A stretch of 64,000 nucleotides of DNA from Marinobacter salarius (GCA_000831005.1 CP007152.1:3720001-3784000), one strand, 5' to 3'. Counted from the first letter of the stretch, positions 49,053 to 58,844 are shown. Program-made: numbers and translations. The notes: generated by a model not told the origin, from the letters alone.

Positions 49053-50068
49053 ATGCAGGTTTATTACGATAAGGATTGTGATCTTTCCATCATTCAGGGC
49101 AAGAAAGTTGCCATCATCGGTTTTGGCTCACAGGGCACGCGCATGCATGCAACCTGAAAGAGTCCGGTGTGGATGTAACGGTTGGTCTGCGCCCAGGTTC
49201 TTCTTCCATTGCCAAGGCGGAAGCCTATGGCCTCAAAACCAGTGACGTTCCCGCAGCAGTTGCCGCAGCGGATGTAGTTATGGTTCTGACGCCGGACGAG
49301 TTCCAGGCCCAACTGTATAACGCAGAGATCGAGCCGAATCTGAAGCAGGGCGCCACTCTGGCGTTTGCCCACGGTTTTGCGATCCACTACAACCAGATCG
49401 TGCCGCGCAAAGATCTGGATGTGATCATGATTGCCCCGAAAGCGCCGGGCCACACTGTGCGCACCGAATTTACCCGTGGCGGCGGTATCCCTGATCTGAT
49501 TGCCATCTTCCAGGATGCTTCCGGCAACGCCAAGAACCTGGCGCTCTCGTACGCCAGCGGTATCGGTGGCGGCCGCACCGGCATCATCGAAACCACCTTC
49601 AAGGATGAGACTGAAACCGATCTGTTTGGTGAGCAGGCTGTTCTCTGTGGTGGTACCGTTGAGCTGGTAAAGGCGGCCTTCGAAACACTCGTGGATGCCG
49701 GTTACGAGCCTGAAATGGCGTACTTCGAGTGTCTGCACGAGCTGAAGCTGATTGTTGACCTGATGTACGAGGGCGGTATTGCCAACATGAACTACTCCAT
49801 CTCCAACAACGCGGAGTATGGTGAGTACGTGACTGGTCCGGAGATCATCAACGAGCAATCCCGCGAAGCTATGCGCAATGCCTTGAAGCGCATCCAGACC
49901 GGTGAATACGCCAAGATGTTTATTCAGGAAGGCAGCAGCAACTACCCGTCCATGACGGCCCGTCGCCGCATTAATGCCGAGCATCAGATTGAGACCGTTG
50001 GCGAAAAACTGCGCTCCATGATGCCCTGGATCTCCGCGAACAAGATCGTGGACAAAGACAAAAACTGA
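49053..50068 (+). CDS. ilvC: Ketol-acid reductoisomerase (NADP+), class I, one frameshift
   Basis: Second step of branched-chain amino acid synthesis: isomerisation and NADPH reduction of acetolactate or acetohydroxybutyrate. Start at 49053 (MQVYYDKDCDLSIIQGKKV). The Rossmann motif GFGSQGHAHA (near residue 27) is split near 49136, where one C is missing (GGGCCACG read as GGGCACG). Then come LTPDEFQAQLY, MIAPKAPGHTVRTEF and the metal-binding C-terminal domain with DLFGEQAVLCGG and FECLHELKLIVDLMYEGG. Corrected length 338 residues, the class I size. A strong terminator follows. Confidence 0.96.
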
Positions 50069-50091
50069 TCCGGTACCTCGGACTGGTTTGG

Positions 50092-50119
50092 AAAACGCGG
50101 CCCGGGTGGCCGCGTTTTT
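50092..50119 (+). terminator. Rho-independent terminator after ilvC
   Basis: AAAACGCGGCC (50092-50102) pairs with GGCCGCGTTTT (50108-50118), followed by another T. It lies 24 bases after the ilvC stop and just before pssA. Confidence 0.9.
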
Positions 50120-50158
50120 CGTATATACTCCGCCTAAATGCTTTCCGGAGTGATTGGA

Positions 50159-51010
50159 ATGACTGATGAAAAGAAGCAGGCCGAAACACAGGCTGAAAAG
50201 AAAGATGTTCGGGGACGGTCAGACGCCTCTGGTCATGAACATGATATTGAGTCCGGCGAAGTTGTCGAGGAAGAGTTGGTAGAGGGGGCGCCGGTTCGTC
50301 GCAAGGGGATATACCTGCTGCCTAATGCGCTGACAACGGCTTCCCTGTTCTCTGGCTTCTACGCGATCGTTTCCGCCGCAAACGGCGTATTCGACAATGC
50401 CGCGATTGCGATCTTTGTATCCATGATCCTGGATGGGCTTGACGGTCGGGTTGCCAGGTTGACCAATACTCAGAGTAAGTTCGGCGAGGAATACGACAGT
50501 CTCGCGGATATGGTCGCCTTTGGTGTGGCTCCGGGTATGGTGGCGTTCTTCTGGTCGCTGAACAGTCTTGGTCAGGTTGGTTGGGCTATTACCTTTATCT
50601 ATGTGGCGGGAGCTGCTTTGCGGTTGGCACGATTCAACACCCAGATCGGCTCCATGGACAAGAAGTTTTTCGTGGGGCTGCCCAGTCCTGCGGCTGCAGC
50701 GTGTGTTGCCGGGTTAGTGTGGTGTTTTCATGCGATGGAGCCGGCCAGTTGGCTAACCCTCATGACGATCATCGTCGTTGGCGGTTGTGGTGTGTTGATG
50801 GTCAGCAACATTCTCTATAAGAGTTTCAAGGACCTGGATATGCGGGGGCGGGTGCCGTTCGCTGCAATACTCCTGGTGGTGCTGATGTTTGTGGTTGTCG
50901 CGCTTGATCCGGCAACAGTCCTGTTTAGCGGGTTCCTTGTCTATGCGTTGTCGGGGCCGGTTTTTGCACTGTTTAGAAAATCGCGCCGCTCGGCAGGCGA
51001 GTCGGCGTAA
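50159..51010 (+). CDS. pssA: CDP-diacylglycerol-serine O-phosphatidyltransferase
   Basis: An inner-membrane enzyme that makes phosphatidylserine, precursor of phosphatidylethanolamine. The CDP-alcohol phosphotransferase motif is visible as DGLDGRVARLTNTQSKFGEE and YDSLAD (near residues 92-115), matching DGx2ARx8Gx3Dx3D. Seven to eight hydrophobic segments follow an acidic, Glu-rich N-terminal tail of about 40 residues. The ATG at 50159 (MTDEKKQAETQAEK) has CGGAG upstream; an ATG seven codons earlier is possible. 283 residues. Placed after ilvC as in Pseudomonas. Confidence 0.93.
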   Translation: MTDEKKQAETQAEKKDVRGRSDASGHEHDIESGEVVEEELVEGAPVRRKGIYLLPNALTTASLFSGFYAIVSAANGVFDNAAIAIFVSMILDGLDGRVARLTNTQSKFGEEYDSLADMVAFGVAPGMVAFFWSLNSLGQVGWAITFIYVAGAALRLARFNTQIGSMDKKFFVGLPSPAAAACVAGLVWCFHAMEPASWLTLMTIIVVGGCGVLMVSNILYKSFKDLDMRGRVPFAAILLVVLMFVVVALDPATVLFSGFLVYALSGPVFALFRKSRRSAGESA

Positions 51011-51100
51011 TTTCGGCCTGAAAAATGAACGTTCTGATTGCGGTTTGATCAGCGTTATAGGGGGTAACCGAAACAGAGTAAAATTAATTGATTAACCTCG

Positions 51101-51128
51101 TTGACACATTCTCAGGGCTCTGTAGAAT
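51101..51128 (+). promoter_or_regulatory. Strong sigma-70 promoter of rRNA type, without an rRNA operon behind it
   Basis: TTGACA (51101-51106), 16 bp and TAGAAT (51123-51128), then GCGC at the likely start. This closely resembles gammaproteobacterial rRNA promoters. Downstream (51129-51234) I see a leader-like stretch with a TTCGGTTT/AAACCGAA hairpin near 51207-51224, but no rRNA gene. The next genes are T6SS. See findings. Confidence 0.7.
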
Positions 51129-51234
51129 GCGCATCTCTTTCGAGGGGAACGCCCACCGAGGCGGACCAGAAATTGAAAGGCAACCGTTTGAATTTGTTGG
51201 CAGTTTTTCGGTTTAAAACCGAAGTCAAAATAAA

Positions 51235-51311
51235 GCTTTCCAAATACCTGCGGAGCCATGGATGGCGGAGCGGAGCGTACAAGGATGTATTCACAGCGTG
51301 TTTTGGAAAGC
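51235..51311 (+). repeat. Palindromic dual-NGGA-hairpin element, copy C
   Basis: Arms of 10 bp (51235-51244, 51302-51311). The core has GCCA-TGGA-TGGC (51255-51266), then GGAGCGGAGCG, then TACA-AGGA-TGTA (51278-51289), then TTCACAGCGT. GTACAAGGATGT in the second hairpin matches the CsrA consensus RUACARGGAUGU exactly. It lies in the leader of the VasH-like regulator gene. Confidence 0.78.
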
Positions 51312-51401
51312 CGAACCACAGGGTACGCGGTCGGCGAACGAGAGCGGAGCGCACAGGGATGTATTCACAGCGTGTTTCGGAAAGTGAATCTGCACGGTTC
51401 G
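51312..51401 (+). repeat. Degenerate copy D of the palindromic element, in tandem with copy C
   Basis: AGAGCGGAGCG, CACA-GGGA-TGTA, TTCACAGCGTGTTTCGGAAAG (split here to stay short) at 51341-51384 repeats the second half of copy C almost exactly. No first NGGA hairpin is present. The outer pairing is reduced to CGAACC/GGTTCG (51312-51317, 51396-51401). It ends 35 bases before the chosen start of the next gene. Confidence 0.6.
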
Positions 51402-51436
51402 CGGTCCTTAGGGGACAAGGAAAAGGGATAAAAAGA

Positions 51437-53011
51437 ATGGGACGGATGCAGACGGAGTTGCACACCGGCATAGACCTGGCGGTTGAACTGCTCCGGCAGG
51501 ACAACCTGCCAACCCTGCTAAAAGTCGCCTCACGGCAACTCGAAAACACCTTCGGCCTCACCCGCTGCTGGTCACTAGAACTAGACCTCAGCGGCCGCAC
51601 GCTCCACTGTGCGGCACTGGGCGAGCAGGGCGAATTCGACTGCGGTGACTTCAGCCACCCCTTTGCCCACCTGCTGCAACAGGGCAAACCCAGGGAATTG
51701 TCACGGGCCGCCAGCTACCACCTCGACCATCCAGGCTTCCAGGCCCTGGTCGACGCCAGCAACCGCCCCCGTTCCTTCTGGCTCGAACCCATCAAAGGCG
51801 AAGACGGCCGAACCCTCGGTATCCTCGTTCTCTGCAACGAAGAACCCGAATGGGACGGCATCACCGCCCAGCCACTGTACCGGGGTTTGTTGACCCTGCT
51901 GTCCCACCAATGGGTCAGCCAGCTCAAAACCAGCGACCAGGTTTGGCAGCGGCGCATGCTTAAACGCTCCCTGGACCACCTCCACGACGCCGAAGCCGTA
52001 CGGCAGCGCTGCGAAGAATTGGCGACCACCCTGGTTGGCAACTCCAAAGCCATGACCGACCTTCGCGCCCAGATCGTGCGGGCCGCCGGCAGCCAGCTGT
52101 CGGTTCTGGTTCAGGGTGAAACCGGCTGCGGCAAGGATCTTGTGGCTCAGGGCATTCACCGGTTTTCGGATCGGGCCGAAGGGCCGCTAGTGGTGGTCAA
52201 TTGCGCCGCCATCCCGGACTCGTTGCTGGAAAGTGAACTTTTTGGCCATACCAAGGGTGCGTTTTCCGGTGCCGACCGAGCCAAGGAAGGTCTGCTGGCG
52301 CAAGCGGATGGCGGCACCCTGTTCCTGGATGAGATCGGCGACATGCCCATGGCTCTGCAGTCCAAACTGCTGCGGGTGCTGGAAAGCCGACGCTTCCGCC
52401 CACTCGGAGCTCAGCAGGAACAACACTCTGATTTTCGACTGGTCGCGGCCACCCATCAGCCACTGAGTGACTGCATCGAAGAGGGCCGGTTCCGCCGCGA
52501 CCTGTTCTACCGGCTCAGCCAGTTCCCGTTGCGGGTCAAGCCATTGCGGGAGCGCCCGGAAGATCTGGAGCCCCTGTGCCGGCATTTCATCCGTGAGTAC
52601 ACGGCCCGCGAGGGCGCCGGCCCACTGGGTATCAGCAGCCATGCCTTGGGAATGCTGGCGGCATATAACTTTCCCGGCAATGCCCGGGAACTGAGGAACA
52701 TTGTTGAGTTTGCCTGCCTGCAAACCCCGGTGGGTGACGATATCCAGCCGGAAGTACTGCGCCTGGATGACCTGTTTCCGAGCCAGGAAACCTGTGTGGC
52801 CAGTGACTTTCAGGGAACTGTCGTACCGGGCATGCCCCAGGCGGATGAAGTGGACGACCTTCGGGCTGCGGCCCAGGCGTTCGAGGCAGCCATCATTCGT
52901 GAACGCCTGCGCCAGTACGGTGGCAACCGTGCCCAGGCAGCGGAAAGCCTGGGGCTGCCCAAGCGCACCCTGGCCCATAAATGTCTGAAGTATCAGGTGA
53001 CAGAAGCGTGA
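51437..53011 (+). CDS. vasH: Sigma-54-dependent T6SS regulator (VasH type)
   Basis: An enhancer-binding protein that activates sigma-54 promoters, in T6SS loci usually hcp and vgrG operons. The N-terminal GAF-like sensory region covers about residues 1-190 (LHTGIDLAVELLRQDNLPTL). The AAA+ domain has Walker A GETGCGKD near 227, then HTKGAFSGADRAKEG, so the sigma-54-contact loop is GAFSGA instead of GAFTGA, and GGTLFLDEIGDMP. The C-terminal Fis-type helix-turn-helix is NRAQAAESLGLPKRTLAHKC. I use ATG 51437 (MGRMQTELHTG) because the longer in-frame extension runs through the repeats. 524 residues. The end overlaps tagO. Confidence 0.87.
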   Translation: MGRMQTELHTGIDLAVELLRQDNLPTLLKVASRQLENTFGLTRCWSLELDLSGRTLHCAALGEQGEFDCGDFSHPFAHLLQQGKPRELSRAASYHLDHPGFQALVDASNRPRSFWLEPIKGEDGRTLGILVLCNEEPEWDGITAQPLYRGLLTLLSHQWVSQLKTSDQVWQRRMLKRSLDHLHDAEAVRQRCEELATTLVGNSKAMTDLRAQIVRAAGSQLSVLVQGETGCGKDLVAQGIHRFSDRAEGPLVVVNCAAIPDSLLESELFGHTKGAFSGADRAKEGLLAQADGGTLFLDEIGDMPMALQSKLLRVLESRRFRPLGAQQEQHSDFRLVAATHQPLSDCIEEGRFRRDLFYRLSQFPLRVKPLRERPEDLEPLCRHFIREYTAREGAGPLGISSHALGMLAAYNFPGNARELRNIVEFACLQTPVGDDIQPEVLRLDDLFPSQETCVASDFQGTVVPGMPQADEVDDLRAAAQAFEAAIIRERLRQYGGNRAQAAESLGLPKRTLAHKCLKYQVTEA

Positions 53012-53661
53012 ACCCAAGTATTCGAAGTAACAGCCTCCTTGCCATTGTGCTCTGTGCCCTTGGTACGACGATGTCTCTGGCCGCCAATGCGCAGGGCAAT
53101 CCCCAGGTGGCCGAGGCCATGGCGTGTACCGAAGAGAGCCAGCGCCTGGAACGGTTGGCGTGTTTTGACGAGGTGTTTGGTACCCCGTTTTCAGTGGCGG
53201 TTGAAGACGCCATCGTTGGAAACCAGCCCGAGCGCTGGCGCCAGGCCTTTGCTCAGGAACAGCGCCGCCGCCCGGGTGACGGCCCGCTGTATCGCAATAC
53301 TTCGGAGCTGGCAGGACATCTGCTGACGCTCAGTGCCCTTGGGGTCAAACCGCCGAGGCCGCTGCTGGCGGTGCAGTGTCACAACAACATCACCGAACTG
53401 ACGTTGATGATGCCGGAGGCAGTGAAAGAGGAACGGGTCACCGTCGATTTTGGCCAGGGCCGTCAGATCTGGCGGGTCCGGGACGACGGTTTCGTGATCA
53501 GTGGGGGCCGGGGGCTACCCGCTATCCGAACCGTGCGAAACATGGCGGCCGCGTCCGGAGTGACTGTGGCGTCGTCCAGTGGTGTCGTCGACGGGTTGAT
53601 GTTCGACCTGACCGGGTTTCGGGAAACCCTTGAGCCACTGCGGGAAGCGTGTGGCTGGTAG
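53008..53661 (+). CDS. tagO: T6SS-associated protein TagO/VasI
   Basis: VasI/TagO-type accessory protein of the type VI secretion locus. The GTG at 53008 overlaps the vasH stop (GTGA); the product then starts MNPSIRSNSLLAIVLCALG and has a signal peptide ending ANAQG. The mature part begins with the typical cysteine-containing stretch ACTEESQRLERLACFDEVF (near residue 32), then PLLAVQCHNNITELTLMMPE near 120 and GLPAIRTVRNMA. Known VasI is needed for or stimulates secretion in Vibrio; mechanism is unclear. 217 residues. An ATG at 52981, inside vasH, would also be in frame. Confidence 0.82.
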   Translation: MNPSIRSNSLLAIVLCALGTTMSLAANAQGNPQVAEAMACTEESQRLERLACFDEVFGTPFSVAVEDAIVGNQPERWRQAFAQEQRRRPGDGPLYRNTSELAGHLLTLSALGVKPPRPLLAVQCHNNITELTLMMPEAVKEERVTVDFGQGRQIWRVRDDGFVISGGRGLPAIRTVRNMAAASGVTVASSSGVVDGLMFDLTGFRETLEPLREACGW

Positions 53662-53711
53662 TGATCTTTATCAAGAATGTGTAGTGCCATTTGCAAAGAC
53701 AGGGATTGGAC

Positions 53712-55146
53712 ATGCAGGCAGTAGAGCAGCATCCATACGTTGAACAGGTGTTGAATAGGCTTTCCGGTGAGAGCGCCACGGGTGAAAACCTGATGGACGA
53801 CCCCACCATGGAATACCTTGAGAACGAAATCATGAAAGTGGGCTCGCTGGCCCACACCGGTGTTGAATGGGGCAAGGTGGAGAGTGAGTCGCTTCGCTTG
53901 CTGTCGGACACCAGTAAAGACCTCAAGGTGCTGGGTTTTCTTCTGCTGTGCCTGCAGCGTGGCGGCAACGGTGAACGGTTTGCGCTGTCGCTGTACCTGT
54001 TGCACCGGGTACTGGACAGTTGGTGGCACGACGCCTGGCCCTATCCGGGCGACAAGGGCAAACGCGCCCGCAAGATGCTGATGACCCAGATTCTGCAACG
54101 AGCCCTCAAGGAAGTGTCGGCACTGAGCTTCGACGGCGGCGTGGGCGATGGCCGGGAATTCTGCCTGACCACGCTCGCCAAGCTGCTGGAACAGGCGAGT
54201 GCACTGGAGCTGCCGGATGACGGCCTGGTGGACTTGCGTCGGGCCGTGGAAAAACTGCCATCGCCTTCCGATACGCCCAGGCCGTCGGAAGCCACCGATA
54301 ATACCGAAACCACGGGTACGTCATCGGCCGGCTCCTCTTCGCCGCAAGCCAGCAGCACCTCTTCCGCGTCTCTGGGCAGCCTGACCCTGGACCCTGCCAA
54401 TGAGCGGGCCACCCGCCAGAGCCTGCTTAAAGTGGCGGATATGCTGACCGAAACCACGCCCGCCGATGCATTGGCTATCAGCTCCGCCGTTACGCCATCT
54501 GGCAGACCATTACCTCGGTTCCACCAGCACGCGACGGCATCAAGAGCGATCTGGCGGCGGTAAGTGCCGACAGGGTGGCTGACTATCGCGAGAGCCTGTC
54601 CAAATCCCCGGATCTGGCACTTTGGCAACGCATTGAGCAAAGCCTGTCGGTCAGTCCGTTCTGGCTGGAGGGCCACTGGTTAAGCGCACAAGTGGCGTCT
54701 TCGTTGGGGCATGAGACCTGTGCCGAAGCTATCCGCACGGCGGTCAAAGCTTCGTTGAGCGGTTGCCAGAGTTGGCGGACATGACCTTTAACGACGGCAC
54801 GCCTTTTCTGCCCAAAGCGGTAGCCGACTGGATGCTCAGCGGCCCGGCGAAAGGTGGCGCCGCAGGCGGCGCGAGTGCATGGGAACAGGCTTACGAGGAT
54901 GCCCGGGCAGTGATGGATCAGAAGGGTCTGGCGCCGGCCATGAAGCTGCTGGAAGAAGGCCTGGATTCCGCCCGCGAGCCCCGTGACCGATTCTACTGGC
55001 GGCTGATGAGCAGCCAGTTGATGAAAGACAGCGGTATGAAAAGCCTGGCGAAACAACAGGTGCAGGATCTGCGTGAGCAGACCCGTGGGATGAATCTTGA
55101 AGACTGGGAGCCCGGCCTGGTGGCCAGGCTGGACAGACTCGCATAA
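53712..55146 (+). CDS. tssA: T6SS protein TssA (VasJ/ImpA N-terminal family), two frameshifts
   Basis: TssA caps the growing T6SS tail and links it to the baseplate and membrane complex. The ImpA N-terminal domain covers residues about 5-120 (HPYVEQVLNRLSGESATGEN, HRVLDSWWHDAWPYPGDKG). A Ser/Pro-rich linker follows near 190-225. The C-terminal VasJ-type region reads RRYAIWQTITSVPPARDG and FNDGTPFLPKAVADWML. The frame breaks near 54474 (one G missing in TTGGGCTAT) and 54751 (one base missing in GCxTTCGTTGAG). Start ATG 53712 is preferred to a TTG seven codons upstream. Corrected length is about 478 residues. Confidence 0.87.
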
Positions 55147-55180
55147 CAACTGACGGATCAAATTGACAGGAATGGACACC

Positions 55181-58100
55181 ATGTGGAGACAAGCCCTACT
55201 CATTGGACGACGGATACTGCCCTTTGTGCGCAGTGCGGCGCCGATTACCCTGGCGCTGGGTGTGGTGGTACTGCTGGCTGCAACCTGGTGGTTGGGCCCG
55301 CGCCTGGAAATCGGCGGTGAATACCCGTTGGCGGCCTGGCAGATGCGTGCCCTGGTGACGCTGGTGGTGGTACTGCTGGTGGCTATGGTCTGGGGGATGA
55401 TGCTGGCGCGCAAGCTGCGTAAAGTGAACGTCGCCAAGGCGGAAGAGCAGAAGGAAGAGGAAGATCCCATCCTGCCGCTGGAACGGCGCCAGCAGCGCCT
55501 GCTTGATCGCCGCCTGACCGAACTCAAGAGCAACCTGCCGGGCCGAAAGGGTGTCTATCGTTTGCCCTGGTACTTGGTGATGGGCCTGGAAGATGCCGGT
55601 AAAACCAGCCTGATTCAGCGTTCCGGGCAGACATACACGCTTACCAACGTCACCCGTAACCCTCGTACCGAGCGAAATCCTTTTGGTTTTGAATGGTGGG
55701 TCGGTGATAACGGCGTACTGATTGACCCGGACGGCGAACTGCTGAGCCAGAACGACGGCGAGGGCGCCACCAGCGATATCCAGCAGCGGTTGTGGACCCA
55801 CTTCATCACCTGGCTGGAAAAGAACCGCCCCCAGCGCCCCTTGAATGGCGTTGTGCTGGCGGTTGATCTTGCCCGTCTGAGCACTGGCAATGAACAGCAG
55901 CGCCAGGCCCAGGCCATCCTGCTTCGTACCCGGCTGCGGGAATTGATGGAGCAGTTGGGCTCCCAGTTGCCGGTGTACATCAGCTTTACCAAAATGGACC
56001 TGCTCTACGGGTTTGCGCCATTTGCCCGCACACTCTCCAAAGCCGAGCGTGAACAGCCCCTGGGCTTTACCTTCCAGTTGGACGGCCAACTGGATGCCGA
56101 CGACTGGCTGGGCGAGTTTGACCAAAGCTTCAGCAAACTCGCGGAGCAACTCGGTGAGCGGCTTCCGGACGTGCTGTCTGCCACAAGGGATGCTGAAGAG
56201 CGTGCCGCTGCTTATTCCTTTACCCGCCAGTTGGCCGGCCTGAAGCCAGTGCTTGAGCAGTTCCTGGCAGACCTGCTTTCTGCGGATGCCTTTTCAACGC
56301 CGGCCCTGGTGCGAGGCACCTACTTCACCTCCGTGGTTCAGGAAGGCGTACCGGAAGATGCGTTTGTCTCAGCCGCTGCCGCGAATTATGGGCTTGCCAG
56401 CCGATACAGCCTGCTCAGCGTGGTGGGCAGTCCTCAAGCCTGTTCACCGAAAAGCTGTTTCCCAACATTATCTATCGCGAAGCGGGCCTGGCTGGTGACA
56501 ACCAGAAAGTGGTTGGTAGTCGGCGTCGCCGCATTGCTGTCGCGGCCGTCGTGGCCGTTGCCGCCGGCCTGGGTATGACCGCCGGATGGCAGCACTACTT
56601 TATCGAAAATGCACAGGCCGCTACCGCGGTGGAGGAGCGGGTACGCAGTTTTATCGATAACTGGCGCCCCATCGGCTACGAACCTGACACCACTGGCCGC
56701 AATTTGCTGGAGCCTCTGGACCAGCTACGGGAAGCCACCCTGGCGTTTGGTGATTACCGGGCGGAACCGGCTGTCGTGGCGGATATGGGCCTGTATAAAG
56801 GCCACAAGGTTGGTCCGGAAGTGGAAGAATCCTACCTGGACATGCTGGCCTACCAGTTCATGCCCGCGCTGATGCTGGGCGTGATGGAAGAGATGAGCGA
56901 TGCCCCGGACACCAGCTCTGAGCGCCTCGACCACTTGCGTGTGTTGCGGATGCTCTACGATGCCAGTGGCCGCCGCCGGGACATTGTTCACAGCTACATG
57001 AGCGATTATTGGCAACGCGCCTACCCGGCGCAGCGGGATCTGCAACAACGGCTGCTCAGCCACCTGGACTATGCGATGCTGCACACGGACCTGAACCAGA
57101 GGGTGGAAGCGGGTGACAAGACCGCGGACATGGCCCTGGCCCCCTTCCGCAGCAGTGTTCAATGGGCTCAGCACGAGCTCGGCCGCATTGCGACTCCGGA
57201 CCGGGTTTATCGGGATCTGGAGAAAGAAGCGGAGCAGAACTTCCGCTCACCGCTGGATCTGGCCCGGGAGTCCGGACCGGCCTTCAGCACCGTGTTCGTA
57301 CGCCTGGATGAGTTCGGCGAACCTCTTGATGAGGAGAACACCGAACAGGAAGATCCGGTGGTGATTCCATCACTGTTGACCCGTGAGGGCCTGGATTCCT
57401 GGTTCCTGCGCAAATCCGGCTCGGTGACGGAACTGGCTCTGGTTGATGCCTGGGTATTGGGCCGTCGGGACGATGTGAACTTCAGCAAGGCGGATGAAGC
57501 GCGGCTGCAGGCGCAACTGCAATCCCTGTACGCGGAAAACTACGTGGCGAGCTGGCGTCGGGCGCTGAGCCGGCTGGACATCCAGAGCTTCAGCGACCTT
57601 AACCATGGTGTGCGTATTCTGGAAAGCCTGACCAGCGGTCACGAGCCGTTGAATCAGTTGCTGGCGCAGGTTACCGCCAATACCCGATTGATTCCCGGTG
57701 GTAGTGAAGAAGCCGAAGCGGCCCGCAAAGTGATGGAGCAGTCCGCCCACTTCCAAATGGTTCAGGAAATTGAACGACAGTTCACCGACCTGAACGCATT
57801 GATCGACAAACGGGGTGACAACCCCAGCGATATGGAACAGGTGATGGACGTGGTTCAGAACCTGCACACCTATCTGCGTGGCATCCAGGAAGCACCGGAT
57901 CGTGGCAAGGCTGCGCTTTCCGCCGCCCGTGCCCGGATGGGCCTGCAAGGCGCGGACCCGATCTTCACCCTGCAACGGGTAGCCTCAAATCAGCCGGCAC
58001 CGCTGGACCGTATGCTTGAGAAGCTGGCATCGGAAAGCTGGCGCGTGGTGCTGGATCAGGCTGTGGCGCAGCTGGAACGCCAGTGGTACCAGGAAGTCTA

Positions 58101-58763
58101 CCAGCCGTTCCAGCAGAGTCTGGCCAGGCATTACCCGTTCAATCCGGGCGCGGCCGCGACGCCGCACTGCAAGATTTCGAGCGCTTCTTTGCGCCGGACG
58201 GTGTGCTGGACCAGTTTTACAACGACAATCTGAAGCTGTTTCTGGAAGACCATCCGGAACACATTGCCGGTTCCAAGCGCGCCAGCCTGGTTCGTCGTGA
58301 TGTGCTGGCCTCGCTGGAGAAGGCTGAGAATATCCGCCGTGCCTTCTTCACGCGAAGCGGCTCATTGGATGTCGAGTTTGCACTGGAGCCGTTGCACCTG
58401 TCTTCCAACAAGCGCCGCAGCGTGATGAACGTGGACGGGCAACTGGTCGAATTCAGCCACGGCCCCAGCCAGAGCATTCCGCTGGTGTGGCCCAATACAC
58501 TGAGGGATTCGGTTGAGAGCCGGGTGACCCTGGTGCCCACGGAAGTGAACCGCTCGCCACGCAGTATTTCGGAAAACGGCCCCTGGGCGTTGTTTCGCCT
58601 GCTGGACAAAGCCGACATCACCGGCGTGAGCAGCAGTGCCGTGGATGTGCGGTTTGCGTTGGACGATGGCGAGATGCGTTATCGCCTGCATGCGGGCAGT
58701 AATACCAACCCGTTCACACAGCAGTTGCTGGCGGGGTACCAGATACCACGCAGTCTGTATTAG
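55181..58763 (+). CDS. tssM: T6SS membrane subunit TssM (IcmF/VasK), two frameshifts
   Basis: TssM is the inner-membrane ATPase-like subunit that spans the periplasm and joins TssJ and TssL. Two membrane segments lie at residues about 20-40 and 60-80, and a third near 445-470 (IAVAAVVAVAAGLGMTAGWQ). The cytoplasmic domain has Walker A MGLEDAGKTSLIQ near 137. The periplasmic part ends with the C-terminal domain YRLHAGSNTNPFTQQLLAGY and IPRSLY. The frame breaks near 56427 (one G missing in GGGGCAG) and 58151 (one base missing in GGCGCCGGCC). Corrected length is about 1194 residues. ATG 55181 (MWRQALLIGRR) has AGGA nine bases upstream. Confidence 0.9.
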
Positions 58764-58777
58764 ACTATGCACCAGAG

Positions 58778-58809
58778 CCAATACGGAAACAGGACGTTTT
58801 CCGTATTGG
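58778..58809. other. Perfect 12-bp inverted repeat between tssM and vgrG
   Basis: CCAATACGGAAA (58778-58789) and TTTCCGTATTGG (58798-58809) surround an 8-base loop. There is no T-run. It lies 14 bases after the tssM stop and 35 before the chosen vgrG start, so it could be a processing site, a weak terminator or an operator. Confidence 0.7.
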
Positions 58810-58844
58810 CGGTTCAGGATTATACTGCTTCAAGGATCGAAGAC

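Noticed and set aside
51101..51436. A longer N-terminus for the VasH-like regulator starting at 51101
   Set aside because: It begins inside the promoter and runs through the repeats; the homologous protein begins near 51437.
58767..58844. Start of vgrG at 58767
   Set aside because: It would translate the 12-bp hairpin; the family N-terminus and a better ribosome binding site are at 58845.
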